A DNA stretch of 14,970 bases, from assembly GCA_002299425.1 (NCBI GenBank), contig DBNW01000041.1, positions 1 through 14,970 on the forward strand. The letters run 5' to 3'. The stretch comes from Methylococcaceae bacterium UBA662. Its GTDB lineage: Bacteria; Pseudomonadota; Gammaproteobacteria; Methylococcales; Methylomonadaceae. A program made the position numbers and the translations under genes. The first letter of the stretch is position 1. Each line of letters opens with the position of its first letter. This document shows, one piece after another, positions 6,807 through 13,586 of the stretch. Under the pieces are notes generated by a model, which was given only the letters and a program-made list of their open reading frames with translations, was not told where the DNA came from and searched no databases.

Positions 6807-8558
6807 ATGCGAAAAAAACTACTGCCCTTGACAGGCGGACTCACGTTGCTACTAACAGGCAGCTTTAGCTATGCTGCCAATGATTTGCCCCCAACGGCAA
6901 AAGCAGACCTAGGGCCGGTTGAGGAAGTGTGCTCTGGGTTCACCCCCGAAGAATGGCGCACCGCCCAAGTCATAGACGGCGTGGCCATACAAGAATCCAG
7001 GCTGTGCGAACCGGACAGCCCTTACGACATCGCCGCTTTTGTCAAAGGTACCGACGGCATTTCCATGGACACGCTGATGCAGACCCAGCTTGCCGCCGAT
7101 GCCATTACCCTGTCCGATGACATGGACGGCGACGGCGACCCTGACAAAATCGTCATCAAGCTGGAAGTGGTAGAGCTAAACGGGCGCTCGCCGGATGTTA
7201 AAGAACCCATCACCACCTTTGACATCGCCCCAGGCATACAGCCCACGTTTTGGGTGTTTGCCCCCAAAACCCGGGACATGTCCACCCGCAGCCTGTATGA
7301 GCCGGTCGCCAACCCCTTGTTACGGGTTCCCTCGCCGGTCATCCGCGTAGAACAAGACGACGTGGTTTGGATAGTGCTAGAAAACACCCACTACCTGCCG
7401 CATTCCATCCATTTGCACGGAGTTGACCATCCCTTCATGGATCATGCCGGCCACGGCAACGACGGCGTCGGTCAAACCAGCAACATGGACACCCTGCCCG
7501 GCGACAGCAAAACTTACGTCATCCGGCCACGCCAACCCGGCACCATGTACTACCACTGCCATGTGCAGCCGCACGTCCACATCCCTATGGGCTTGCAAGG
7601 CATTTTGGTGGTCGAAGAAAATCGCCCCAACAATTGGCTGCAAACGTTCAACGTCGGCGGCGGACAGGTACGCCATCCTTCGGTAGCGGTTTTGGAAAAA
7701 TACGACCGCGAATACGATTTGCATTACCAATCGGCAGACAAACAACTGCATACCGTCATCGCCCGTTCCGCCACTGATCCGCGCCTGTTGTCCAGGCGTC
7801 TGAACATGGAGTACGACATCACCGATGCCTCGGACGATTATTTCATGCTAAACGGCCGCTCGTTCCCGTATACGCTGAGGGAATCGCTGATCGAAATGGA
7901 AGAGAACCGCAAAGTCAAATTGCGCATCCTTAACGGCCATACCGAAACCCTAGCCGTCCATTTGCATGGCCACAAACCGACCGCCACACATTATGATGGC
8001 GTTGACAACGGCCCAGGATCGCACATTACCCGCGATGTCCACGGTCTGGTGCCCGCGCAGCGTCTGGATTTAGAATTGAGCGGCGTTAATGACGGCCTGC
8101 ACAGTTTTGGCCCAGGCATTTGGATGTTTCATGACCATGTAGAAAAATCGTTCACTACCGATGGCTTAGGTGAAGGCGGCGACATCAGCTTGATTGTCTA
8201 CAAAGGCTATGTCGATGACAAAGGCATTCCTAAAGCTCACGGCATGAGCTTAGCCCCTTATTTCGCCAAAACGTTCTGGCAGAAAAACTACCCCATTTGG
8301 TATGACTACGATGCCTGGCATAGCTTAGGTTTACCGGACTTGAAAGCCGGTTACACACCAGCGAAAGTCGCCGTACAAACCCCCTCCGAACCCTACGACC
8401 CTACAAACGCCGGGGCTGATGGGAGCGGGCAAAATTCACCGCTGGGCAAATTGCTGGGCGGGGTGTTTTTAGGCTTAATAGCTTACTGGGCGGTAGCTAA
8501 GCGGCGCACGATCATTGAGTTTGTTACTGCGTTGGCAAAAAAAGCTAGGGCCGCATGA
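6807..8558 (+). CDS. Exported, membrane-anchored two-domain multicopper oxidase
   Basis: 583 residues. The start ATG follows the ribosome site GAGGA. A Sec signal peptide (MRKK, apolar core, likely cleavage after about residue 23-24) sends the protein to the periplasm. Residues 104-113 form an Asp/Gly-rich, calcium-binding-like loop. Cupredoxin domain 1 (about 115-270) has HSIHLHG (His199, His202, His204) and HCHVQPHVHIPMG (His250, Cys251, His252, His256, Met261), a full type 1 copper site with Met axial ligand. Domain 2 (about 340-465) has HLHGH (His385, His387) and HDH (442-444), where Asp443 replaces the type 1 Cys. All eight histidines for the trinuclear site are present, favouring O2 reduction over nitrite reduction. 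One C-terminal membrane helix (about 546-563) followed by KRR anchors it. Substrate is unknown; cuprous ion, phenols or an electron-transfer partner are possible. No copper-resistance genes adjoin it. Confidence 0.9.
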   Translation: MRKKLLPLTGGLTLLLTGSFSYAANDLPPTAKADLGPVEEVCSGFTPEEWRTAQVIDGVAIQESRLCEPDSPYDIAAFVKGTDGISMDTLMQTQLAADAITLSDDMDGDGDPDKIVIKLEVVELNGRSPDVKEPITTFDIAPGIQPTFWVFAPKTRDMSTRSLYEPVANPLLRVPSPVIRVEQDDVVWIVLENTHYLPHSIHLHGVDHPFMDHAGHGNDGVGQTSNMDTLPGDSKTYVIRPRQPGTMYYHCHVQPHVHIPMGLQGILVVEENRPNNWLQTFNVGGGQVRHPSVAVLEKYDREYDLHYQSADKQLHTVIARSATDPRLLSRRLNMEYDITDASDDYFMLNGRSFPYTLRESLIEMEENRKVKLRILNGHTETLAVHLHGHKPTATHYDGVDNGPGSHITRDVHGLVPAQRLDLELSGVNDGLHSFGPGIWMFHDHVEKSFTTDGLGEGGDISLIVYKGYVDDKGIPKAHGMSLAPYFAKTFWQKNYPIWYDYDAWHSLGLPDLKAGYTPAKVAVQTPSEPYDPTNAGADGSGQNSPLGKLLGGVFLGLIAYWAVAKRRTIIEFVTALAKKARAA

Positions 8559-8564
8559 TGCGAC

Positions 8565-8609
8565 GGGGTTTATGCCTGGAAACGGTACGTGTTCCATGGC
8601 ATAAACCCC
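8565..8609. terminator. Very strong 45-nt hairpin between convergent genes
   Basis: The 12-base arms 8565-8576 and 8598-8609 (GGGGTTTATGCC and its complement) match perfectly. The stem continues inward with TGGAA/TTCCA (8577-8581 / 8592-8596) and ACG/CGT, interrupted only by single bulges at 8591 and 8597, leaving a 3-base loop. It starts 6 bases after the oxidase stop and lies 35 bases beyond the stop of the converging AP2-like gene. No T-tract follows on either strand, so it is either a 3'-end stabiliser or terminator of unusual type, or a repetitive extragenic palindrome. Confidence 0.6.
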
Positions 8610-8644
8610 ATCTGCTTGCATTCTAGGCTGTTTAAAAGCAAAAA

Positions 8645-9163
8645 TTACGACACATAGACCGGCGTGAAATCTTCAAGGTCGTACAGACGCGCTTTTTTCC
8701 ACCCGTCAAATCTATCGTCGTAAAATTCAAGGTCATTATCAATTGCAAATTCGTAACAACTTCTAAACAACCGGGCGGTCCGGAACGCGTGCAACTCATC
8801 ATCCGAGGTGATTTTTTTAACGTTGCCAACCTGAAAAGTTTTGTTTCTTGCCTTGCCGTTGTCCACCCAGAAAACCGTGTAGCACAGGTAGCTTTTGTCT
8901 TTCCTGTGGTCGTATTTGACAGTCTTTGAGACTCCCGTCAATCCGGTGCTGGTTTTGTTTTTTGGCGGCTTTAAAAAGCGACTCCTACTGCCTTTTAACA
9001 CCACCAACATTTGATCCCGCCAGGTGATAGCGGCCTGCAAAGACTTGCCTTTATTGCCCCACAGTTTATGTGAAAAATACCGACTGCTTTCCTTTCCCCG
9101 TCGCACTATCCGAACCTGAAACCCGAAGGTATCCGGTTCGGTAATATGTTTTATTTTTTCCAT
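8645..9163 (-). CDS. Small basic protein with two AP2-like DNA-binding modules
   Basis: 172 residues when started at the ATG at 9163-9161. I chose this start because GGGAGAGG lies 8 bases upstream and the conserved-looking sequence begins there (MEKIKHITEP). An upstream in-frame ATG would add 63 residues that look non-coding. Two segments resemble bacterial AP2/ERF-type modules (three-stranded sheet plus helix): residues about 13-55 (FGFQVRIVRRG, then RYFSHKLWG and an Ala-rich helix) and about 76-130 (TGVSKTVKYDHRKD, CYTVFWVDNGKARNKTFQVG, then a helix with HAFRTARLFRS). The protein is basic and has no membrane segment, so it is probably a nucleic-acid-binding or regulatory protein. The family assignment rests on pattern recognition only. 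It is convergent with the oxidase gene and divergent from the peroxiredoxin gene. Confidence 0.8.
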   Translation of the reverse strand: MEKIKHITEPDTFGFQVRIVRRGKESSRYFSHKLWGNKGKSLQAAITWRDQMLVVLKGSRSRFLKPPKNKTSTGLTGVSKTVKYDHRKDKSYLCYTVFWVDNGKARNKTFQVGNVKKITSDDELHAFRTARLFRSCYEFAIDNDLEFYDDRFDGWKKARLYDLEDFTPVYVS

Positions 9164-9418
9164 AAGAATGACCTCTCCCATGAATTGAACAGATGCCCTT
9201 AACATCGACTCTAGGCCGACACACAACGCAAACCACTGGTTTTTTATTTTTGTAATCTTACCGTAACAATTTATCGCTAAAAGGCAAATCATTGCAAGCA
9301 AAAGTTTACAACCCGGAAGAATTCCCGACTGAACTGGTGTAGAATAGCGCAAGGTTGCTTAAAGCGGCCGAAAACAACCCCTAGTTATTTGTTTTTACTA
9401 CAGTTTCGGAGACAGTCA

Positions 9419-10021
9419 ATGAGCGTATTAGTTGGTAAACAAGCACCTGATTTTACAGTTCCTGCCGTTCTAGGCGATGGCCAAATCGTCGATTCATTCA
9501 GTTTTTCTGAAGCAACTGACGGCAAATACGCCGTGTTGGTTTTTTATCCCTTAGATTTCACTTTCGTTTGTCCTAGCGAACTGATTGCCTTAGACCACCG
9601 CATGGACGAATTTAAAAATCGCAGTGTTGAGGTAATTGCCGTTTCCATAGACTCGCATTTCGCCCACAATGCCTGGCGCAACACACCTGTCAACCAAGGG
9701 GGTATTGGCCCTGTCGGTTACACCATGGCTGCCGACCTAACCCATTCAATCTGTAAAGCCTATGACGTTGAAGCAGCAGGCGGTGTTGCCTACCGTGGCA
9801 CATTCCTAATTGACCGCAGCGGCGTGGTTCGTCATCAAGTGGTCAATGACTTGCCATTAGGCCGGAACATGGATGAATTATTGCGCATGGTCGATGCTTT
9901 GCAATTCCACGAACAACACGGGGAAGTCTGCCCGGCTGGCTGGAACAAAGGCGACGCCGGCATGAATGCCGACCCTAAAGGTGTCGCCGACTACTTAGAC
10001 AAAAACGCAGACAAATTGTAA
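9419..10021 (+). CDS. Typical 2-Cys peroxiredoxin (AhpC/Prx1 type)
   Basis: 200 residues from the ATG at 9419, which has GGAG 7 bases upstream; an in-frame ATG 30 bases earlier is less likely because the family normally starts near MSVLVGKQAP. It reduces hydrogen peroxide and organic hydroperoxides in the cytoplasm. The active-site motif PLDFTFVCPSE carries Pro44, Thr48 and peroxidatic Cys51; Arg126 completes the site. The resolving Cys171 is in GEVCPAGW. The GGIG segment (94-97), matching the GGLG motif of hyperoxidation-sensitive enzymes, is present, but the C-terminal YF motif is replaced by YL. No reductase (ahpF or thioredoxin reductase) is adjacent, so thioredoxin or another general donor is presumed. 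A classical terminator follows, so the gene is probably a single transcription unit. Confidence 0.96.
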   Translation: MSVLVGKQAPDFTVPAVLGDGQIVDSFSFSEATDGKYAVLVFYPLDFTFVCPSELIALDHRMDEFKNRSVEVIAVSIDSHFAHNAWRNTPVNQGGIGPVGYTMAADLTHSICKAYDVEAAGGVAYRGTFLIDRSGVVRHQVVNDLPLGRNMDELLRMVDALQFHEQHGEVCPAGWNKGDAGMNADPKGVADYLDKNADKL

Positions 10022-10034
10022 ACCCGGTTAAACG

Positions 10035-10065
10035 GCGCGTTGGCCATACTACCAACGCGCTTTTT
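10035..10065 (+). terminator. Rho-independent terminator of the peroxiredoxin gene
   Basis: Nine-base perfect stem GCGCGTTGG (10035-10043) / CCAACGCGC (10052-10060), 8-base loop, then five T (10061-10065). The last T is also part of the stop codon of the convergent membrane protein gene, so the hairpin may act on both strands, although the minus-strand side has only a short T run. Confidence 0.92.
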
Positions 10066-10328
10066 CAATGAGGGGTTTTAAGCTCGGCCAACAGTTTCTT
10101 TTTAACCAAGAACGCTGCGGCTAGACCAAACAAAGCCGGCAACTGCAAAGCCAAAAGCTTGCCTGCATCCGAACCTGAAAAAAAACTGACCACCGCCAGC
10201 TTAACCCCCCAGCAGGCAAGCCAATACCCAACCATCCCCACCACAACCCATCGGACAGGTCCTTGGCCTGCTTGCTTTGCGGCTAAATAGAACCAAACCA
10301 AAACAGCGATTCCAGCAATAATCGACAT
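10065..10328 (-). CDS. Small three-helix membrane protein of unknown function
   Basis: 87 residues with three predicted membrane segments (about 3-18, 25-49 and 57-77), a short basic linker (KQAGQGPVR) after the first and a basic tail (KKKLLAELK). The ATG at 10328 has an AGAGGGG ribosome site immediately upstream. I recognise no family motif. Its stop codon touches the T-tract of the peroxiredoxin terminator, and its 5' end faces the promoter region of the DUF2797 gene, so it is probably its own short transcript. The coding call rests on the good start signal, the clear hydrophobic pattern and the snug fit between neighbours. Confidence 0.78.
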   Translation of the reverse strand: MSIIAGIAVLVWFYLAAKQAGQGPVRWVVVGMVGYWLACWGVKLAVVSFFSGSDAGKLLALQLPALFGLAAAFLVKKKLLAELKTPH

Positions 10329-10538
10329 ACACCCCTCTTTTTTCTCTTATTGTAAAAATTTCGGTGTTAGGCAAAACACCACGTTTGTCTTACCACAAGA
10401 GTAAAACACCGATCCAAGCTATGAAAGTAATGGTACGCTACGCACCCTCATTTCTTTCATCGGGTGTTATACAATCGTAGGGTTTCTCGCAAACTCGAAA
10501 ACCGCTTGCCTCCACACGGAAAACAAACGCCAATACTT
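10329..10538. promoter_or_regulatory. Divergent intergenic region with repeated AACACC motifs
   Basis: This 210-bp region between divergent genes contains GGTGTT at 10363-10368 and AACACC at 10375-10380, forming a small hairpin. AAAACACC recurs at 10373-10380 and 10403-10410, exactly 30 bases apart, and GGTGTT occurs again at 10463-10468. No clear -35/-10 pair was found for either gene. The motif may be an operator or chance. Confidence 0.25.
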
Positions 10539-11354
10539 ATGTTCGGGCCTTTACGTAAAATGAAAACACAGCTGGCCGACCCTGTCCGGTATCAACTGGT
10601 GCTTGGCGAACAGCTTATTCCCCTCAATGACTTACTGGACAAGTCCATCACACTTAAGCATACCGGGCGAATTTTTTGCACCCATTGCAGCCGACCCATC
10701 AAAAAAACCTATAGCCAAGGCTATTGTTATCCTTGTTTCATAACGTTGGCAGAATGCGACAGGTGTATTTTCAAACCAGAGACTTGCCATTACCATTTGG
10801 GGACGTGTCGAGAATCAAGCTGGGGCGAAGCCTTTTGTTTTCAGCCGCATATTGTTTATTTGGCCAATTCCAGCGGCCTTAAAGTGGGAATAACCCGGCA
10901 CACTCAAGTCCCCACGCGTTGGATAGACCAAGGCGCGGTGCAAGCTTTGCCAATTTTTAGCGTGCCGTCCCGCTATGTTTCCGGATTGGTTGAGGTTGTC
11001 TTAGCCCGGCATATCAGCGACAAGACCAATTGGCGGCAACTGTTAAAAAACCACGCCAAACCCTTGCCTTTGGCCGACATACGCGAGCAATTGCTGGATT
11101 TGTGCCAAAGTGAATTACAGGCCATTGCACAACGTTTTGGCGAGCATTCCTTACAACGCTTAGCGGATGAGGCCATAGTCACCATTGATTTCCCAATTAT
11201 TCAATTACCGGTAAAAATTAAAACCCATTGCTTGCAAAAAACACCTGAAATTTCTGGTGTTTTACAAGGCATAAAAGGCCAGTATCTGCTAATGGATACC
11301 GGGGTTATCAATATCCGCAAATACACCGGTTTTGAGGTGGCATTAGACTGTTAA
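10539..11354 (+). CDS. DUF2797 family zinc-ribbon protein
   Basis: 271 residues from the ATG at 10539. An in-frame GTG at 10464 would add 25 residues, but the family begins close to the (M)xGxLRKM pattern seen here as MFGPLRKMKT. Cysteine-rich N-terminal half: Cys47/Cys50, Cys63/Cys66, Cys73/Cys76, Cys83/Cys90 with His84 and His86, and Cys100, consistent with two zinc ribbons. The segment HIVYLANSSGLKVGITR...RWIDQGA (104-133) recalls the core of GIY-YIG-like nuclease folds; that resemblance is inference. The C-terminal part has KGQYLLMDTGVINIRKYTG, which I recall as conserved in the family. Function is unknown; the zinc fingers suggest nucleic-acid binding. The gene stands alone, divergent from the small membrane protein and convergent with hps-phi. 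Confidence 0.9.
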   Translation: MFGPLRKMKTQLADPVRYQLVLGEQLIPLNDLLDKSITLKHTGRIFCTHCSRPIKKTYSQGYCYPCFITLAECDRCIFKPETCHYHLGTCRESSWGEAFCFQPHIVYLANSSGLKVGITRHTQVPTRWIDQGAVQALPIFSVPSRYVSGLVEVVLARHISDKTNWRQLLKNHAKPLPLADIREQLLDLCQSELQAIAQRFGEHSLQRLADEAIVTIDFPIIQLPVKIKTHCLQKTPEISGVLQGIKGQYLLMDTGVINIRKYTGFEVALDC

Positions 11355-11383
11355 CCGGCAAACAACACTAGAAAACAAAAATT

Positions 11384-11405
11384 TCAGAACGTCCTGAGCT
11401 TTTTT
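11384..11405. terminator. Short bidirectional terminator-like hairpin
   Basis: TCAG (11384-11387) pairs with CTGA (11394-11397) around a 6-base loop; T-rich runs flank it on both strands (T run at 11400-11405, A run at 11377-11381). It sits between the convergent DUF2797 and hps-phi genes. The stem is short, so strength is doubtful. Confidence 0.45.
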
Positions 11406-11423
11406 ACACTACGGAACAAAGCG

Positions 11424-11437
11424 TGCCTGTGCAGGCA
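11424..11437 (-). terminator. Hairpin just after hps-phi
   Basis: TGCCTG (11424-11429) and CAGGCA (11432-11437) form a six-base stem with a two-base loop, immediately downstream of the hps-phi stop on the minus strand, followed there by CGCTTTGTT. It is a plausible weak terminator or the first of two in tandem with the hairpin at 11384-11405. Confidence 0.4.
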
Positions 11438-11442
11438 ATGCT

Positions 11443-12618
11443 TTATTCCAAATTCGCATGCCGTGAACGCATTGTTTCTTCTGCAATGCCTTTTTCGTGG
11501 ATGATATGCGAAACCAGCGCTTCAAGAAAAAATAAGGCAGATAATTCAAACACCGTGCCCATCGGCATACCTTGGACTTTGCGGTATTGATCAGGCTGGC
11601 CAATTTGGAACACGGCATCGGCCATGTCACCGATGGTTGAGCTGAATTTTGCCGTTATCAACACGATATCAGCGCGCACTTCTCGCGCACGTTTGGTGAA
11701 CGCCACTAATTGCTCGGTTTCCCCGGAACCTGAGATGACGATCAACAAGTCGCCGCGCTTAATGCTGGGGGTGATAATTTCGCCCACCACGCTGACGTTA
11801 TAGCCACTGTGCATTAGGCGCATCGCGAAAAATTTGCCAATCAAGCCAGAGCGACCGGCCCCAGACACAAAAATACCCGCGGCACTGTCGAGCATGCGGG
11901 TCAGTCGCCTAGCGTGCGCGTCGTCTGTCGCCGACAGGATGGCGTGGATTTTATGGATGATGGCCTGCTGATGGACGGACTTGCCGTCAGCCAGGTTCCG
12001 CAGATTGCGGGCGGCTTCGGCAGGCGAGGCCGCGCCATAAATGGCCGCTCCGACTACAACCATGTCGGCACCGGCATCGACTACTTGTCTGAGAGTAGTA
12101 GCGTTAATGCCGCCAGCGACGGAAACTCTGACATTCAGCCCCAAGCCGACAATATCCTGCAAATCGGAAAACGGCGTCTGCCCAGCCGCCTGGGCATCAA
12201 GGCCGGTGTGGACACCGATGATATGCGCCCCCAATTTAGCGGCCGCACGGGCACATGCCACTTTGTCGGGTACGTTGATCAAATCAACCTGGACCTCGGC
12301 ACCGTATTCCTTAGCGGCAGTGATGACACCGGCGATCGTAGCCATGCCTGAGACACCGAGCACCGTGCAAATATCGGCACCTGCGGCGTAAAACGGCGCA
12401 GCTTCGTAGTGGCCGGCGTCCATGGTTTTTAAATCCACCAGGATTAGTTTATCGGGGTAGCGTGAGCGTAATACCTTAACTATCTCGATGCCATTGTGCT
12501 TGATGCACGGCGTGCCGATTTCAAAAACATCAACGTAAGGCGCAGCTTGTTCCGCCAACTGCAACGTTTGATCAAAATCCAGTGAGTCAAGTGCTAGTTG
12601 TATCAGGGGGCCGGCCAT
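11443..12618 (-). CDS. hps-phi: Fused 3-hexulose-6-phosphate synthase / 6-phospho-3-hexuloisomerase
   Basis: 391 residues carrying the two key RuMP-cycle enzymes. Residues 1-210 are the HPS half, an OMP-decarboxylase-like barrel with Asp11 (LALD), Glu33 (FEIG), the VDLKTMDAG motif (Asp62, Lys64, Asp67), His136 (IIGVHTG) and the phosphate-binding SVAGG and VVVGAAI segments. It condenses formaldehyde with ribulose 5-phosphate. Residues about 215-391 are the PHI half, a SIS sugar-isomerase domain with SGAGRSG (252-258) and SGSGETEQ (296-303), which converts hexulose 6-phosphate to fructose 6-phosphate. Each half is full length and no residue loss is seen. The ATG has GGAG 8 bases upstream. No other RuMP gene adjoins it; it appears monocistronic. 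This is the best marker that the host assimilates C1 carbon by the RuMP route. Confidence 0.96.
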   Translation of the reverse strand: MAGPLIQLALDSLDFDQTLQLAEQAAPYVDVFEIGTPCIKHNGIEIVKVLRSRYPDKLILVDLKTMDAGHYEAAPFYAAGADICTVLGVSGMATIAGVITAAKEYGAEVQVDLINVPDKVACARAAAKLGAHIIGVHTGLDAQAAGQTPFSDLQDIVGLGLNVRVSVAGGINATTLRQVVDAGADMVVVGAAIYGAASPAEAARNLRNLADGKSVHQQAIIHKIHAILSATDDAHARRLTRMLDSAAGIFVSGAGRSGLIGKFFAMRLMHSGYNVSVVGEIITPSIKRGDLLIVISGSGETEQLVAFTKRAREVRADIVLITAKFSSTIGDMADAVFQIGQPDQYRKVQGMPMGTVFELSALFFLEALVSHIIHEKGIAEETMRSRHANLE

Positions 12619-12697
12619 TATCTTTACTCCAGTTAAGTTATGAGCTGCAACGTAATTTTTTCTTTATGACAGAAACAAACCTTAAAAGCCAACCGGT

Positions 12698-12726
12698 ACG
12701 GTAAAACACGCGTGTTGCTATGTCAA
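12698..12726 (-). promoter_or_regulatory. Candidate hps-phi promoter with a central palindrome
   Basis: Reading the minus strand, a consensus -35 TTGACA (12726-12721) is followed after 17 bases by TACCGT (12703-12698), a poor -10. The spacer contains the perfect 12-bp palindrome AACACGCGTGTT (12705-12716). The predicted leader is about 75 nt. The weak -10 together with an internal palindrome would suit an activated or repressed promoter. Confidence 0.45.
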
Positions 12727-12769
12727 TTTTAAAAACAGCTCGACCAGCAGCAAAAATTGCCAGCTTTTT
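12727..12769 (-). other. Downstream region of the ZIP transporter gene, no clear terminator
   Basis: On the minus strand a small GCAA-TTT-TTGC hairpin and a later run of five T are present, but no stem directly precedes the T run. Termination of the rluD-pgeF-ZIP operon here is possible but not convincing, so read-through towards hps-phi cannot be excluded. Confidence 0.2.
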
Positions 12770-13582
12770 TTAAAAATCAACATCATGTGAAATGTTTTGC
12801 AGGACACCAATCAGCAGAATACCGGCAAGTATTAAAGCAATTTGTTCCATTGAGGTTCTAAGATCGGTTTTTTGATGCAAGGAAGGAATCAAATCGGCGA
12901 TTGCGACATAGATAAAGCTAGAGGCCGCCAAGGCTAAAAAATAGGGCACACTGTCATGCAGCCCATCCAGGCTAAAATAACCTAAGATGCCGCCAAGAAT
13001 GGTGGTCAAGCTGGCCAGAATATTGTAGGCGAGCGCTTTTTTTGGCGAGTAGCCAGCCGCCAACAAAATGGCAAAATCACCGATTTCTTGGGGAATTTCA
13101 TGGGTCGCCGCCGCCAGACTAGTAGCTATGCCAAGCTTTATATCGGTCAAAAATGCGGCGGCAATTAACATGCCATCGACAAAATTATGGATGCCATCGC
13201 CAATCATGATTAACAAGGCCACCGATTGCGGTTTACCCTGACCGTACTCCCGGTGTGCGATGGGCGTGTCGCTAGGAGTAGGGTGATGGCGGTCATGGCA
13301 ATGCCGCCAAATCAGCAGTTTTTCCACTATAAAAAAGCCTAGAACACCCGCCAAAATAGTACCCGATAAGGCCTGGTAATGAGCCGGCTGCGTGTGTGCA
13401 AAAGCGTGCGGGATCAAGCCCCCAAAAGCTACGGCCAGCAAAGCACCGGTAGCAAAGCTAACGCCGTACGGCAACATCCATTGCCTGTGCTGCTCCGGCA
13501 ACAACAAAAACCAACTGGCCGCCAAAACGCTTAAAATACCGCCCACCGCGCAACAAAAAACAATCCATAGCAATAACCCCAC
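12770..13582 (-). CDS. ZIP-family divalent metal transporter
   Basis: 270 residues, with about eight membrane segments. It matches the ZIP family, which imports zinc or other divalent metals across the inner membrane. The metal-site signatures are present: HNFVDG in TM4 (His132, Asn133, Asp136) and HEIPQEIGDF in TM5 (His161, Glu162, Gln165, Glu166, Asp169). The loop between TM3 and TM4 is His-rich (RHCHDRHH, 93-100, plus His110), as is common in the family. The GTG start at 13582 is supported by GGAGAGG 8 bases upstream, which lies inside the end of pgeF. Only four bases separate the pgeF stop from this start, so the two genes are very likely co-transcribed and perhaps translationally coupled. 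Metal specificity cannot be read from the sequence; zinc is the default guess. Confidence 0.93.
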   Translation of the reverse strand: MGLLLWIVFCCAVGGILSVLAASWFLLLPEQHRQWMLPYGVSFATGALLAVAFGGLIPHAFAHTQPAHYQALSGTILAGVLGFFIVEKLLIWRHCHDRHHPTPSDTPIAHREYGQGKPQSVALLIMIGDGIHNFVDGMLIAAAFLTDIKLGIATSLAAATHEIPQEIGDFAILLAAGYSPKKALAYNILASLTTILGGILGYFSLDGLHDSVPYFLALAASSFIYVAIADLIPSLHQKTDLRTSMEQIALILAGILLIGVLQNISHDVDF

Positions 13583-13586
13583 CGGT

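Noticed and set aside
6807..8558. Copper nitrite reductase (NirK) as an alternative call
   Set aside because: NirK has only one type 2 copper, whereas here both domains carry paired HxH motifs sufficient for a trinuclear cluster.
9164..9352. 63-residue N-terminal extension of the AP2-like gene, with a hydrophobic stretch
   Set aside because: The ATG at 9163 has an excellent ribosome site at ideal spacing, and the protein-like pattern begins there. The upstream part has no ribosome site and looks like translated promoter sequence.
9301..9418. Promoter for the peroxiredoxin gene (TAGAAT at 9340-9345)
   Set aside because: No acceptable -35 hexamer lies 16-18 bases upstream, and no OxyR-like site could be recognised with confidence.
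10464..10538. GTG start giving a 25-residue extension of the DUF2797 protein
   Set aside because: Family members begin near the GxLRKM pattern; the extension is Arg/Pro-rich with no ribosome site.
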